Positions 1 to 7,985 of a DNA stretch of 64,000 nt are shown here, piece after piece. Source of the stretch: Pseudoalteromonas sp. 0303 (GTDB taxonomy: Bacteria > Pseudomonadota > Gammaproteobacteria > Enterobacterales > Alteromonadaceae). The notes under the pieces are model-generated. The model made no database searches and was not told the origin of the DNA. It saw nothing but the letters and a program-made list of their open reading frames with translations. The stretch is from assembly GCF_013349995.1 (NCBI RefSeq), contig NZ_JABVXF010000008.1:62001-126000 (forward strand), given 5' to 3'. A program made the translations under genes and the position numbers. How positions within the stretch are numbered: the first letter of the stretch is position 1; every line of letters starts with the position of its first letter.

Positions 1-1209
1 CCTACCCGTGAGCTGGCCTTACAAGTAAGCGAAAATGTTGAGCAATATGCTAAGCATTCAAATGTGAGCTCATTTGTTGTTTATGGTGGCGTTAAAATTA
101 ATCCGCAAATGATGCGCCTTCGTAAAGGTGTTGATATTTTAGTTGCCACACCTGGTCGTTTATTAGATCTACACAACCAAAATGCTGTTAAGTTTGATGA
201 TTTAGAAGTGCTGATCCTTGATGAAGCCGACCGTATGCTTGATATGGGCTTTATTCATGACATCAAACGTATCATTGCTAAATTGCCTGCTAAACGTCAA
301 AATCTGATGTTCTCGGCGACTTTCTCTGATGAAATTCGTGAACTTGCAAAAGGGCTCATTAACGACCCCGTTGAAATTTCAGTCGCGGCAAAAAACACCA
401 CAGCTAAAACGGTTGCTCAATCTGTTTATGCGGTAGATAAATCACGCAAAACAGCATTACTTAGCCATTTGATCCGTACCAATGATTGGCAACAAGTATT
501 AGTATTTTGCCGTACCAAGCATGGTGCAAACCGTTTAGTTAAGCAGCTTGAACGCGATGATATTGTGGGTGCTGCCATTCACGGTAATAAATCGCAAGGC
601 GCTCGCGTTAAGGCACTCGAAGGCTTTAAATCCGGTGAAGTGCGCGTATTAGTGGCAACCGACATCGTTGCTCGTGGCCTAGATATTGTTGAGCTACCTC
701 ACGTTGTTAACTACGATTTACCGAATATTTATGAAGATTACGTTCACCGTATTGGCCGTACAGGCCGAGCGGGTGCATCGGGTCATGCTATATCGTTTGT
801 AACAGCAGATGATGCCGACGATTTATATGGTATTGAGCGCTTTATTGGTGAGCTTATTCCGCGTGCAACCGAAGCAGGTTTTGAGCCAAGCAAACCAGTT
901 GCTGAAAAGCCACTAGATACGCGTCCAATCAAGCCGAAAAAACCAAAGAAACCGAAAAAGCCAAAAGCACCAGCTCAAGATGGTCAAGGTGCAGCAAAAC
1001 CTGCACAAAAGCCAAAACCTAAATCGCAAAAGCGACCTTCACAAGGTAAGTGGCAGGGTAAGGGTAAAGAGCAGGGCCAAAACCAAAAAGGCGCTAACAA
1101 CGGGAATAAATCGAATAACACTAAACCAGCAGGTAATAAACCTGCGGGTAATCGCCAGCGTGTATCGGGACCATCTCGCCCAAGACGTAAACCCGCTGCG
1201 GATAGTTAA
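1..1209 (+). CDS. rhlE: DEAD-box ATP-dependent RNA helicase, RhlE type (5' end outside the window)
   Basis: The reading frame is open from base 1 and begins inside helicase motif Ia (PTRELALQV), so the start codon and the Walker A motif lie upstream of the window. Visible motifs are DEAD ([10 protein letters not shown]), SAT (FSATFS), the domain-2 motif VARGLDI and motif [12 protein letters not shown], so both RecA domains are present from this point on. The last 100 residues or so are a basic, low-complexity Lys/Pro/Gln/Asn tail with repeated KPKKPKK blocks, the kind of RNA-binding tail found on RhlE proteins. The family unwinds short RNA duplexes in ribosome assembly and RNA decay. The RhlE assignment rests on the motif set and tail; another DEAD paralogue is possible. 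Confidence 0.9.
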   Translation, partial: PTRELALQVSENVEQYAKHSNVSSFVVYGGVKINPQMMRLRKGVDILVATPGRLLDLHNQNAVKFDDLEVLILDEADRMLDMGFIHDIKRIIAKLPAKRQNLMFSATFSDEIRELAKGLINDPVEISVAAKNTTAKTVAQSVYAVDKSRKTALLSHLIRTNDWQQVLVFCRTKHGANRLVKQLERDDIVGAAIHGNKSQGARVKALEGFKSGEVRVLVATDIVARGLDIVELPHVVNYDLPNIYEDYVHRIGRTGRAGASGHAISFVTADDADDLYGIERFIGELIPRATEAGFEPSKPVAEKPLDTRPIKPKKPKKPKKPKAPAQDGQGAAKPAQKPKPKSQKRPSQGKWQGKGKEQGQNQKGANNGNKSNNTKPAGNKPAGNRQRVSGPSRPRRKPAADS

Positions 1210-1222
1210 TAACAGTTAAAAC

Positions 1223-1254
1223 AAAAAACGCGCAATTGCGCGTTTTTGTTTTTC
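1223..1254. terminator. Bidirectional intrinsic terminator
   Basis: A perfect 16-bp palindrome, ACGCGCAATTGCGCGT (1228-1243), is flanked by an A-run on the left and a T-run on the right. It lies between the helicase stop and the convergent DUF3307 gene and can serve both. Confidence 0.85.
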
Positions 1255-1261
1255 TAAGCGA

Positions 1262-2014
1262 TTAAACGAGTTTAATGCAATATAAGGTGGCGACACCAAT
1301 AAAGAGTGTTACGGTGACACTTAACAAAGTGCCCAGCATGACATATTCAGTGAGTTGTTTTTCGCTACTTTCTTTTAAATCACCAAATCGGAAGATAGAC
1401 TTGGCCGCTAGCAGAAAGCCCACGCCGCCGTATTCACCTAGCAAGATAAAGCTCAACATCAACACTCGTTCGAGCAAGCCAATAAAATGCCCCGCAGCAG
1501 GAATACTGCCTTCATTGTTTATCTGAATATTGATTTTCTCTAGCATCATGCGAATAAACACAGAGCTTGGGTTGAGCACCAACAAATAAGCTGCAATAAC
1601 AAACAAGGTATCGAGGGCAATCAGCTTTTGCCACGCTAAGCTATAAAATTCATTCTTATCACTAAGCCAAACGCTTAGCATTACAATCACAACAAGATGT
1701 GCCAACTGGTCGAGTAAAAACGGCACTACGCCTTTACTTGAATACGACTTTGCCAAGTCAATGACATAGTGGCTTAGCATAATCGCAACCGTTGCTAACA
1801 ATACACGAGAGAACTCTTGCCAGCCGTAAGTGTATTCCCATAGTGTGAGCACAGATAAAGAGGTCACGCCGTGTGTTAATACGTGCAAATAGAGCTTACT
1901 GGCACGAAAGTGACGGTTGTTTCTATCGTGCACCCAGCTCATTGGCTGCCAATAAAAGTCTGCAAGTAAGTGGCCCAGTACTAACGCGGTGAGTAATAGA
2001 GCAAAACTGGTCAT
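1262..2014 (-). CDS. DUF3307 family integral membrane protein
   Basis: This 250-residue protein is strongly hydrophobic, with about six or seven predicted membrane segments. It begins with the family-typical block of aliphatic residues followed by GHLLADF (residues 14-20). DUF3307 proteins have no established biochemical function. Its ATG overlaps the stop codon of the upstream SatD-like gene (ATGA), so the two are almost certainly one transcript and translationally coupled. The pairing suggests that the soluble SatD-like partner senses or controls something connected with this membrane protein; that is inference. The nearby terminator ends the unit. Confidence 0.8.
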   Translation of the reverse strand: MTSFALLLTALVLGHLLADFYWQPMSWVHDRNNRHFRASKLYLHVLTHGVTSLSVLTLWEYTYGWQEFSRVLLATVAIMLSHYVIDLAKSYSSKGVVPFLLDQLAHLVVIVMLSVWLSDKNEFYSLAWQKLIALDTLFVIAAYLLVLNPSSVFIRMMLEKINIQINNEGSIPAAGHFIGLLERVLMLSFILLGEYGGVGFLLAAKSIFRFGDLKESSEKQLTEYVMLGTLLSVTVTLFIGVATLYCIKLV

Positions 2015-2625
2015 AACAATCCTTTGAGTGTGGTTTGGCTGTAATTTATAAAGCGCTCGATAAGTTGATAATGAGCTAGGTTGAGTAACTTAGTGACATT
2101 CTCTCGGCTAGTATTAAGCTCTTTGGCAAGCTCTGCATGGCTGTTGTTCTCGGCGGTTAAATAATAAAACAGGGCATTAGCCTGCTTTTGACTCATTTTT
2201 TCAAGCAGGACTTCGACAAGCGCAATATTAAGCGCAAAGGCTTCTTCAAGGGGGGTATTTTCAATATTTAACACTAAGCGTTGCTGGCTCATGTTATCTA
2301 AACCACGGCCAGATAAAGTATAAGCACTGCCTGTGGCTGTTTTAATATCGGCGCGTGGGTTGTCGAGTGAGCCAATAGCCAAGCTTTGTCGCAGCTCATA
2401 ATTGGCTGCCTTCATTTGCAAATACAACAAGATGGCAGCATGACATACCAGCTCAGGCTCTGTTAGCTGTACTTGCAATGCATCGCCACGGTAAATGGTA
2501 AAGCTTGCGTTAAAGCGCTTAGCAACAAAGCGTAAGCTTTGATCAAGCTGATAAAGCATAGCGTCGTATTCTTGTTGTGGAATTTTTTGTGATTTAATTA
2601 AATCACCGCTGATCACCGCAATCAT
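2011..2625 (-). CDS. SatD family protein with C-terminal helix-turn-helix
   Basis: A 204-residue soluble protein resembling the SatD family, named after the streptococcal sat locus. The N-terminus (MIAVISGDLIKS, later IYRGDALQ) fits the family's alpha/beta core. The last 45 residues or so contain a helix-turn-helix-like stretch (ELAKELNTSRENVTKLL), so the protein may bind DNA. It is the first gene of a two-gene unit with the DUF3307 protein. Directly upstream lies an array of three palindromes at 2644-2717, which would suit autoregulation by this protein or by an unlinked repressor. Its molecular function is unknown. Confidence 0.75.
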   Translation of the reverse strand: MIAVISGDLIKSQKIPQQEYDAMLYQLDQSLRFVAKRFNASFTIYRGDALQVQLTEPELVCHAAILLYLQMKAANYELRQSLAIGSLDNPRADIKTATGSAYTLSGRGLDNMSQQRLVLNIENTPLEEAFALNIALVEVLLEKMSQKQANALFYYLTAENNSHAELAKELNTSRENVTKLLNLAHYQLIERFINYSQTTLKGLL

Positions 2626-2643
2626 TATGATCCCTTAGATTAA

Positions 2644-2717
2644 GTAACTTAATTTAGTTACATCGCGATAAGTAACCAAATTTGGTTACTTTGTTTTATG
2701 TAACCAATTTAGGTTAC
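2644..2717. promoter_or_regulatory. Array of three 18-bp palindromes (putative operators) between divergent genes
   Basis: Three inverted repeats share the arms GTAAC(C/T) and (A/G)GTTAC: 2644-2661 (GTAACTTAATTTAGTTAC), 2672-2689 (GTAACCAAATTTGGTTAC, perfect) and 2700-2717 (GTAACCAATTTAGGTTAC). Their centres are exactly 28 bp apart. They fill the gap between the satD-like gene on the minus strand and the NYN gene on the plus strand, as expected for cooperative binding of a dimeric regulator. The regulator is not identified; the SatD-like protein with its HTH is the nearest candidate. Confidence 0.75.
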
Positions 2718-2780
2718 TTTTTCGTAAATATCAACCTAGATATGCTACAGTGGACACAAATCACGAAAGAACAGAAAACT

Positions 2781-3275
2781 ATGTCAGCAGTTGATAAGCC
2801 AAGAGTCGGTATTTTTGTAGATGTACAAAACATTTATTACACCTGTAGAGAAAGCTACAAGAAAAACTTTGACTACAATGCCTTTTGGGCACAAATGAGC
2901 GAACGCTACCAAATTGATTGCGCCATTGCGTATGCAATATATCGTGGCGATGAAAAGCAATCGCAGTTTCAAAATATTCTGCGCGCAATTGGTTTTGAGG
3001 TAAAACTGAAACCTTTTATTCAGCGCAAAGATGGCAGTGCAAAAGGGGATTGGGATGTTGGCATTACCATTGATATGCTAGAGCATGCCAAGCAGCTCGA
3101 TAAAATGGTATTGCTTTCGGGTGATGGTGATTTTGCGTTATTGCTTGGTCACTTAGCAAATAAGTATCAGCTACCGTGTGATGTCTATGGTGCAGAGTAC
3201 CTCACCGCTGATATCTTAAAGCAATCTGCTGCTGAATTTCATTGTATTGACGATTCACTGCTACTATCAAAGTAA
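2781..3275 (+). CDS. NYN/LabA-like domain protein (PIN-like fold, DUF88)
   Basis: I chose ATG 2781 (MSAVDKPRVGIFVDVQN), which gives 164 residues. The frame is open further upstream, but that would start at a TTG inside the operator array. Family hallmarks are the N-terminal VGIFVDVQNIYY and the acidic motifs DWDVGITIDML and LLSGDGDFALLL, which supply the conserved Asp residues of the PIN-like nuclease fold. Members are thought to be metal-dependent RNases, but the substrate of this one is unknown. It is transcribed divergently from the satD-like gene and no co-directional partner follows. Confidence 0.85.
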   Translation: MSAVDKPRVGIFVDVQNIYYTCRESYKKNFDYNAFWAQMSERYQIDCAIAYAIYRGDEKQSQFQNILRAIGFEVKLKPFIQRKDGSAKGDWDVGITIDMLEHAKQLDKMVLLSGDGDFALLLGHLANKYQLPCDVYGAEYLTADILKQSAAEFHCIDDSLLLSK

Positions 3276-3645
3276 AAAAATATTCCTATAAAAATAAAAT
3301 GTTTAACTAAAGTATTATTTCAGCTAAGCTAACATTAGCTACACTTGATGATAAATAAAGGAATAGTCACGCACAACGCATTAAATTATGCAAAAAAGCA
3401 TAAATAAAGGTGTTATAGGACATTGTTGATGTGGTTTCTAATTTTCTTGTCTGTTAAATAAAGCGTTTTAATTCAATAAATTAAAAATAAATATGAAAGT
3501 TATACGAATTTTTATAAAAAATATAATGACAACGCTGTCATTTGTTGTGTAACATTAAATCAACAAAGGTTGAGATGATTTCGCATTCTGATAAGAAAAA
3601 TAATGCGATTTAGACAAAAACTAAACGAAGGCTAGGGGTCGTTAA
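3276..3645. other. AT-rich intergenic region carrying the nagK-nagA promoter
   Basis: No credible ORF or RNA gene is visible in these 370 bases. The only recognisable signal is the -10 box and operator at 3522-3542, described separately. The leader from there to nagK is about 100 nt and has no strong hairpin. Confidence 0.6.
3522..3542 (+). promoter_or_regulatory. nagK-nagA promoter -10 box overlapped by a NagR-type operator
   Basis: A consensus TATAAT (3522-3527) overlaps the first three bases of the palindrome AATGACAACGCTGTCATT (3525-3542). From memory, NagR, a LacI-family repressor of chitin/GlcNAc genes in Alteromonadales and Shewanella, has the motif AATGACA-nCGn-TGTCATT, which this fits. 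The -35 is weak. The same arrangement recurs before nagB at 6937-6957. No nagR gene is in the window. Confidence 0.82.
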
Positions 3646-4560
3646 ATGATGGCGAAGAGTGTGAATGAGGACCAATTGTTTATTGGTATCGATGGTGGCG
3701 GAACGAAATGTCGAGCAACTATCTACTCTGTTAAACAAGGTGTATTAGGAACTGGCCTAGGTGGTCCTGCAAATCCATTACATGGTTTGGAACGTACTCT
3801 CGAATCAATTATGGTCTCAACACAATTAGCACTTCGTGATGCGGGTTTACCGCTTGAAACCGTTCATCAGCTTTATGCCGGCTTAGGTTTAGCAGGTGTA
3901 AACCTACCAAGTTTGTACGACAAGATTATGGAATGGGAGCATCCATTTAAACAAATGTTCCTCACCACCGACTTACACACAGCCTGTATCGGCGCACACG
4001 AAGGCAGTGATGGTGCAGTGATCATCACAGGCACTGGCTCATGTGGTTTTTCATGTGTAAATGGTCGCACAACTAACTTTGGCGGTCATGGCTTTGCTCT
4101 AGGTGATAAAGGCAGCGGCGCCTGGATGGGTCTTGAAGCAATAAAAGCGACCTTGTTAGACCTTGATGGCCTAGGTGAATCAACAAATCTGACGAACGTG
4201 ATCACCGAGCATTTTGCAGCTGACAATGCGATGGCGATTGTTGAAAAAATGTCTGGTCAGCCTTCGAGTAGTTTTGCCAAATTAGCCCGCTATGTATTTG
4301 AAGCCGCCAATAACAATGACAAAGTTGCGGTTTCGATTGTTAAAGAGGGTGCTGATTACGTTAGTAAATTAGCTCAGCGTTTATTAGAGAATAACCCGCC
4401 ACGTTTATCTATGATTGGTGGCTTAGCTGAGCCATTAAATAAGTGGCTTGCAGAGGATATTGCGAAACGCGTTGAATCTCCTATTCAACCACCAGAAATG
4501 GGCGCGGTGTATTTTGCTCAGCAATCTGTTCTTGAACAAAACCAAGAGGTAAGTTTGTAA
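3646..4560 (+). CDS. nagK: N-acetylglucosamine kinase, BadF/BadG/BcrA/BcrD ATPase family
   Basis: A 304-residue ASKHA-fold sugar kinase. The phosphate-1 loop is IGIDGGGTKCRATIY near the N-terminus and the phosphate-2 loop is ITGTGS about residue 130. A glycine-rich block (FGGHGFALGDKGSGAWMG) follows, as in GlcNAc kinases of the BadF family. It would convert cytoplasmic GlcNAc to GlcNAc-6-phosphate, the substrate of the next gene product. AGGGG at 3634-3638 precedes two consecutive ATG codons (3646 and 3649); either could be used. The stop overlaps the nagA start (TAATG), so the genes are coupled. Transcription probably starts at the NagR-controlled promoter near 3530. Confidence 0.9.
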   Translation: MMAKSVNEDQLFIGIDGGGTKCRATIYSVKQGVLGTGLGGPANPLHGLERTLESIMVSTQLALRDAGLPLETVHQLYAGLGLAGVNLPSLYDKIMEWEHPFKQMFLTTDLHTACIGAHEGSDGAVIITGTGSCGFSCVNGRTTNFGGHGFALGDKGSGAWMGLEAIKATLLDLDGLGESTNLTNVITEHFAADNAMAIVEKMSGQPSSSFAKLARYVFEAANNNDKVAVSIVKEGADYVSKLAQRLLENNPPRLSMIGGLAEPLNKWLAEDIAKRVESPIQPPEMGAVYFAQQSVLEQNQEVSL

Positions 4561-5672
4561 TGACGATTTATCATGTAAGTTCATTGTTTACCGGTGACGA
4601 ATTTTTATCTGACGTGTATTTTAGCGTCGAAAATGGTGTGTTTAAGTTTGTTGAAGCAGATGCTAATGCCGTTGCATTAACGGGTTTAGTGGCACCCGGT
4701 TTTATTGATGTACAAGTGAATGGCGGTGGCGGGGCGTTTTTTAACGCTGAACAAACGCCAGATTGCTTAGATAGAATAGCCAAAGCACATGGTCAGTTTG
4801 GTTCAACAGCGATTATGCCAACCCTGATCACTGACCAAGTCGAAGTCATGGCAAAAGCGGCCGATGCAACTGCACAAGCAATTGCTGAAGGTGTTCCGGG
4901 CGTAATGGGGGTGCACTTCGAAGGACCGCACCTTTCATTAGGGAAAAAAGGCACCCACAGCGAGCAATTTATTCGCCCTATTACAGAACAAGAATTTGCA
5001 ATTTATGCCCGCCAAGACTTAGGCATTAAAATGGTAACCCTAGCGCCTGAAAATGTCAGTGCTGATGATATCGCGCGCTTGGTTGAGTGTGGTGTAAAAG
5101 TGTGTATTGGCCACACCAATGCAGACTTTGCGACCACCAATGCAGCACTTGCGGCAGGGGCTGATGGTTTTACCCACTTATTTAATGCCATGTCAGCATT
5201 TACATCACGAGAGCCGGGTGTTGTGGGTGCTGCGCTTTGGGATGATAACAGCTGGTGCGGCTTAATTGTTGATGGTCATCATGTACATCCATCATCAGCA
5301 AAATTAGCAATTCGTAGCAAACAGCGTGGAAAAATTATGTTAGTCACAGATGCAATGCCACCTGTGGGGACTGATGACATGGAGTTTGATTTCTTTGATG
5401 GTCGTAAAGTTATTCGTACTGGCGATAGATTAAATTCAACGACCGGTGAATTAGCAGGCAGCGTGCTTGATATGGCAAGTGCGGTGCGCAACACAGTGAA
5501 CACATTGGATGTTAGCCTTGCTGAGAGCTTACGTATGGCATCACTTTATCCTGCACAATATTTAGGTTTACATAAAAAAGGTCGCTTACTGAGCGGGTTT
5601 GACGCTGACTTTGTGGTGTTAGACGCACAGCAAAATGTACAAGCCACCTTTATTGCTGGAAAAGCGCTATAA
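4560..5672 (+). CDS. nagA: N-acetylglucosamine-6-phosphate deacetylase
   Basis: A 370-residue amidohydrolase-superfamily enzyme that removes acetate from GlcNAc-6-phosphate to give glucosamine-6-phosphate. The metal and substrate motifs are in order: GFIDVQVNGGGG near residue 50, HFEGPHL, the histidine motifs GHTNA and THLFNAM, and the catalytic aspartate motif TDAMPPVG about residue 265. Length matches the family. It overlaps the kinase gene by one base and is followed by a strong terminator, so nagK-nagA form a two-gene operon. The deaminase that completes the pathway lies 1.4 kb downstream under its own copy of the operator. Confidence 0.95.
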   Translation: MTIYHVSSLFTGDEFLSDVYFSVENGVFKFVEADANAVALTGLVAPGFIDVQVNGGGGAFFNAEQTPDCLDRIAKAHGQFGSTAIMPTLITDQVEVMAKAADATAQAIAEGVPGVMGVHFEGPHLSLGKKGTHSEQFIRPITEQEFAIYARQDLGIKMVTLAPENVSADDIARLVECGVKVCIGHTNADFATTNAALAAGADGFTHLFNAMSAFTSREPGVVGAALWDDNSWCGLIVDGHHVHPSSAKLAIRSKQRGKIMLVTDAMPPVGTDDMEFDFFDGRKVIRTGDRLNSTTGELAGSVLDMASAVRNTVNTLDVSLAESLRMASLYPAQYLGLHKKGRLLSGFDADFVVLDAQQNVQATFIAGKAL

Positions 5673-5689
5673 CAAGCTTCCCTGGTAAA

Positions 5690-5720
5690 AACCCCGCCGT
5701 TGTATCGCGGGGCTTTTTCT
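5690..5720 (+). terminator. Intrinsic terminator after nagA
   Basis: Stem CCCCGC (5692-5697) / GCGGGG (5707-5712), followed by a T-run at 5714-5718. It separates nagA from nagX; read-through is possible because nagX starts only 15 bases beyond. Confidence 0.85.
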
Positions 5721-5735
5721 ATTTAAGGTAATACA

Positions 5736-6866
5736 ATGACAACAACACAACCAACAAGAAAACGTTTGGCATCACTGGATGCACTGCGCGGCATGGATAT
5801 GTTTTGGATATTAGGCGGACAGTCACTATTCGCAGCGCTCTTCGTTTTAACAGGCTGGACTGGCTGGAAAGCTTTTGAAGCCCATACTTTACATAGCGTT
5901 TGGCATGGCTTCACATTTTACGATCTAATTTTCCCATTGTTTATATTCTTATCGGGTGTGGCAATGGGACTAGCCCCAAAACGCATTGATCATTTACCGT
6001 TTGATGAGCGCAAAGTGTATTACCGCAAGGCGGGTAAACGTCTTTTACTATTGTGTTTATTAGGTATTTTGTATAACCACGGCTGGGGCACAGGGATGCC
6101 GATGGCGTTAGATGAAATTCGCTATGCCAGTGTGCTTGGCCGCATCGCTATTGCATGGTTCTTCTGTGCAATGTTGGTTTGGCATACTAGTTTACGAACA
6201 CAAATTATTACCGCTGCGGCTATTTTAGTGGGTTATTGGTTACTACTTTGTTTTGTTCCAGTGCCGGGTGGCAGTGCTGGTGACCTTTCAGCAGCAGGGA
6301 GTTGGAATGCATGGTTTGATGCACACTTACTGCCGGGGATTAGTTATCAAAACCGTGTAGTAGACCCAGAAGGTGTGTTGTCGAATATCCCTGCGATAGT
6401 CAATGCATTAATGGGTGTGTTTGCAGGTCAATTAGTGGCTCGAGCTCAGCAAATTGGCGAGTGGAAAATGACCGCCTTGTTGTTCGCCGCAGGTGTGGTA
6501 AGTGTGTGTTTAGGTTGGTTATGGGATTTACAGTTCCCAGTAAATAAAGAACTTTGGACCAGCTCATTTGTGCTTGTAACCGTTGGCTGGAGTGCCATAT
6601 TGCTCGCCGTTTTTTATGTACTGGTTGATATTTTACCGGGGCAACGCGCTGCGTATCCATTTGTGATCATAGGTGCAAACTCGATTATTATTTATTTAGC
6701 GTCAAGTCTTGTGAATTGGGGCTATGTAAGCCAAAGCGTATTTGGTGGGGTGGTTCGAGCTGTGCCAGAGGCGTGGCAACCTCTGATGGCGGTCATTGCG
6801 TTATTAGCAGTACAAATGCTGGTATTGCATTGGATGTATCGCCGTAAGATCTTTGTTAGTGTTTGA
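5736..6866 (+). CDS. nagX: NagX-like multi-pass membrane protein (acyltransferase-related, COG4299 type)
   Basis: A 376-residue protein with about ten hydrophobic segments and the family N-terminus RLASLDALRGMDMFWI, related to heparan-alpha-glucosaminide N-acetyltransferase and the DUF5009 group. In marine gammaproteobacteria such genes sit in GlcNAc/chitin utilisation loci and are called nagX, with a suggested role in uptake or modification of the sugar; the exact reaction is not settled. ATG 5736 is preceded by AAGG (5725-5728). It follows the nagA terminator closely and no separate NagR-like palindrome precedes it, so it is probably expressed by read-through from nagK-nagA. Confidence 0.85.
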   Translation: MTTTQPTRKRLASLDALRGMDMFWILGGQSLFAALFVLTGWTGWKAFEAHTLHSVWHGFTFYDLIFPLFIFLSGVAMGLAPKRIDHLPFDERKVYYRKAGKRLLLLCLLGILYNHGWGTGMPMALDEIRYASVLGRIAIAWFFCAMLVWHTSLRTQIITAAAILVGYWLLLCFVPVPGGSAGDLSAAGSWNAWFDAHLLPGISYQNRVVDPEGVLSNIPAIVNALMGVFAGQLVARAQQIGEWKMTALLFAAGVVSVCLGWLWDLQFPVNKELWTSSFVLVTVGWSAILLAVFYVLVDILPGQRAAYPFVIIGANSIIIYLASSLVNWGYVSQSVFGGVVRAVPEAWQPLMAVIALLAVQMLVLHWMYRRKIFVSV

Positions 6867-6913
6867 TAATTATTAAACACTAACAGAAAGAGTAATTTTT
6901 TATTCACTTTTAC

Positions 6914-6957
6914 TTTACAAAGATAAAACTAGAAGTGATAATGACAGCGTTGTCATA
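6914..6957 (+). promoter_or_regulatory. nagB promoter with NagR-type operator
   Basis: A good sigma-70 promoter, TTTACA (6914-6919), 17 bp, GATAAT (6937-6942), is overlapped at its -10 by AATGACAGCGTTGTCATA (6940-6957). This operator is the reverse complement of the nagK site except for its last base, and starts at the same base of the -10 box. Repressor binding there would block polymerase directly. Confidence 0.87.
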
Positions 6958-6995
6958 ATGGTTATAGCTACTGCATCGTATCCTGGCAGTGGTTT

Positions 6996-7050
6996 GATCT
7001 AAAACCCAGCTCGATTGCACGTGGGGTTGGGTTTTAGGTCCCATTTTTTT
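6996..7050 (+). promoter_or_regulatory. Strong hairpin and T-run in the nagB leader (possible attenuator)
   Basis: CTAAAACCCA (6999-7008) pairs with TGGGTTTTAG (7028-7037). Three more pairs (one a G-U wobble) extend the stem to 13 bp across 6996-7040. A seven-T run follows at 7044-7050. It lies in the roughly 125-nt leader between the nagB promoter and its ATG, with no upstream gene to terminate. It may therefore attenuate nagB or protect its mRNA. Confidence 0.6.
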
Positions 7051-7076
7051 CCAACTTATAATTAGAGCTAATCGAT

Positions 7077-7871
7077 ATGCAAATAGTGATTCTTGATGAT
7101 GCAGCCCAAGTTGCAGCGTATGGTGCCAACATCTTTGCGAAACAATTACTAAAAAAACCAGCCTCGGTTCTTGGTCTTGCCACAGGTTCAACACCTGTTG
7201 CTTTGTACCAACAACTGATCGAAAAAAATAAAGCTGGCGATATTTCGTTTAGCAAAGCGACAACATTTAACTTAGACGAATACTTAGGCTTAACAGGCGA
7301 GCATCCACAAAGTTACCGTTACTTTATGAATGAGCAGCTGTTTAACCATGTTGATATCGACAAACAAAACACCCATGTACCGCCGGGTGATGCAGTAAAC
7401 CCGCTTGTTGCTTGTAATGAATATGAGCAAAAAATCACTAACGCTGGTGGTGTTGACGTACAACTACTTGGTATTGGCCGTAATGGTCATATTGGCTTTA
7501 ACGAACCTTCATCTGGTTTGACATCACGCACCCGTGTTAAGACACTGACAAAAGCGACGATTGAAGACAATGCGCGATTTTTTGCTGAGGGTGAATATCA
7601 ACCACATTTATCAATCACTATGGGGATTGGCACTATTTTAGAAGCCAAAAAAGTAGTGCTTTTAGCAACCGGTGCAAGTAAAGCGGATGCCGTTCACGCC
7701 ATGGTAGAAGGCCCGTTAATGGCTAAATGCCCAGCTTCAGCACTGCAACTTCATAAAGATGCGGTGATCATCATTGATAAAGCTGCCGCAAGTAAATTAG
7801 AAGATTTAGAGTTCTATCAGCATATTGAAGCTGAGAACCAAAAACTACAAGCGCACCTAGCGACCTTGTAA
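7077..7871 (+). CDS. nagB: Glucosamine-6-phosphate deaminase
   Basis: A 264-residue aldose-ketose isomerase/deaminase that converts glucosamine-6-phosphate to fructose-6-phosphate and ammonia, the last committed step of GlcNAc use. Motifs are GLATGSTP near residue 35, FNLDEYLGL with the catalytic aspartate about residue 65, and [13 protein letters not shown] about residue 130. The length equals the classical E. coli NagB, so this is the canonical enzyme rather than the SIS-domain NagB-II described in Shewanella. It has its own NagR-type promoter and a long leader with a hairpin, and is closed by a terminator. The ribosome-binding site is weak (GAGC). Confidence 0.95.
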   Translation: MQIVILDDAAQVAAYGANIFAKQLLKKPASVLGLATGSTPVALYQQLIEKNKAGDISFSKATTFNLDEYLGLTGEHPQSYRYFMNEQLFNHVDIDKQNTHVPPGDAVNPLVACNEYEQKITNAGGVDVQLLGIGRNGHIGFNEPSSGLTSRTRVKTLTKATIEDNARFFAEGEYQPHLSITMGIGTILEAKKVVLLATGASKADAVHAMVEGPLMAKCPASALQLHKDAVIIIDKAAASKLEDLEFYQHIEAENQKLQAHLATL

Positions 7872-7887
7872 AATTGTGAGAGAGAAT

Positions 7888-7914
7888 AAAAAAGCCCAGT
7901 TTGGGCTTTTTTTA
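7888..7914 (+). terminator. Intrinsic terminator after nagB
   Basis: AAAGCCCA (7891-7898) pairs with TGGGCTTT (7902-7909) and is followed by T residues. Confidence 0.87.
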
Positions 7915-7985
7915 TGCCTGTAATAAATTGGGTTTATCATCCGCTTATGGTAGTTTTAGCGAGTAAACTATTTTCAAGGAATGCC

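Noticed and set aside
980..1219. 79-residue ORF overlapping the end of the helicase gene
   Set aside because: It is a shifted reading of the low-complexity Lys/Pro tail region and has no start signal.
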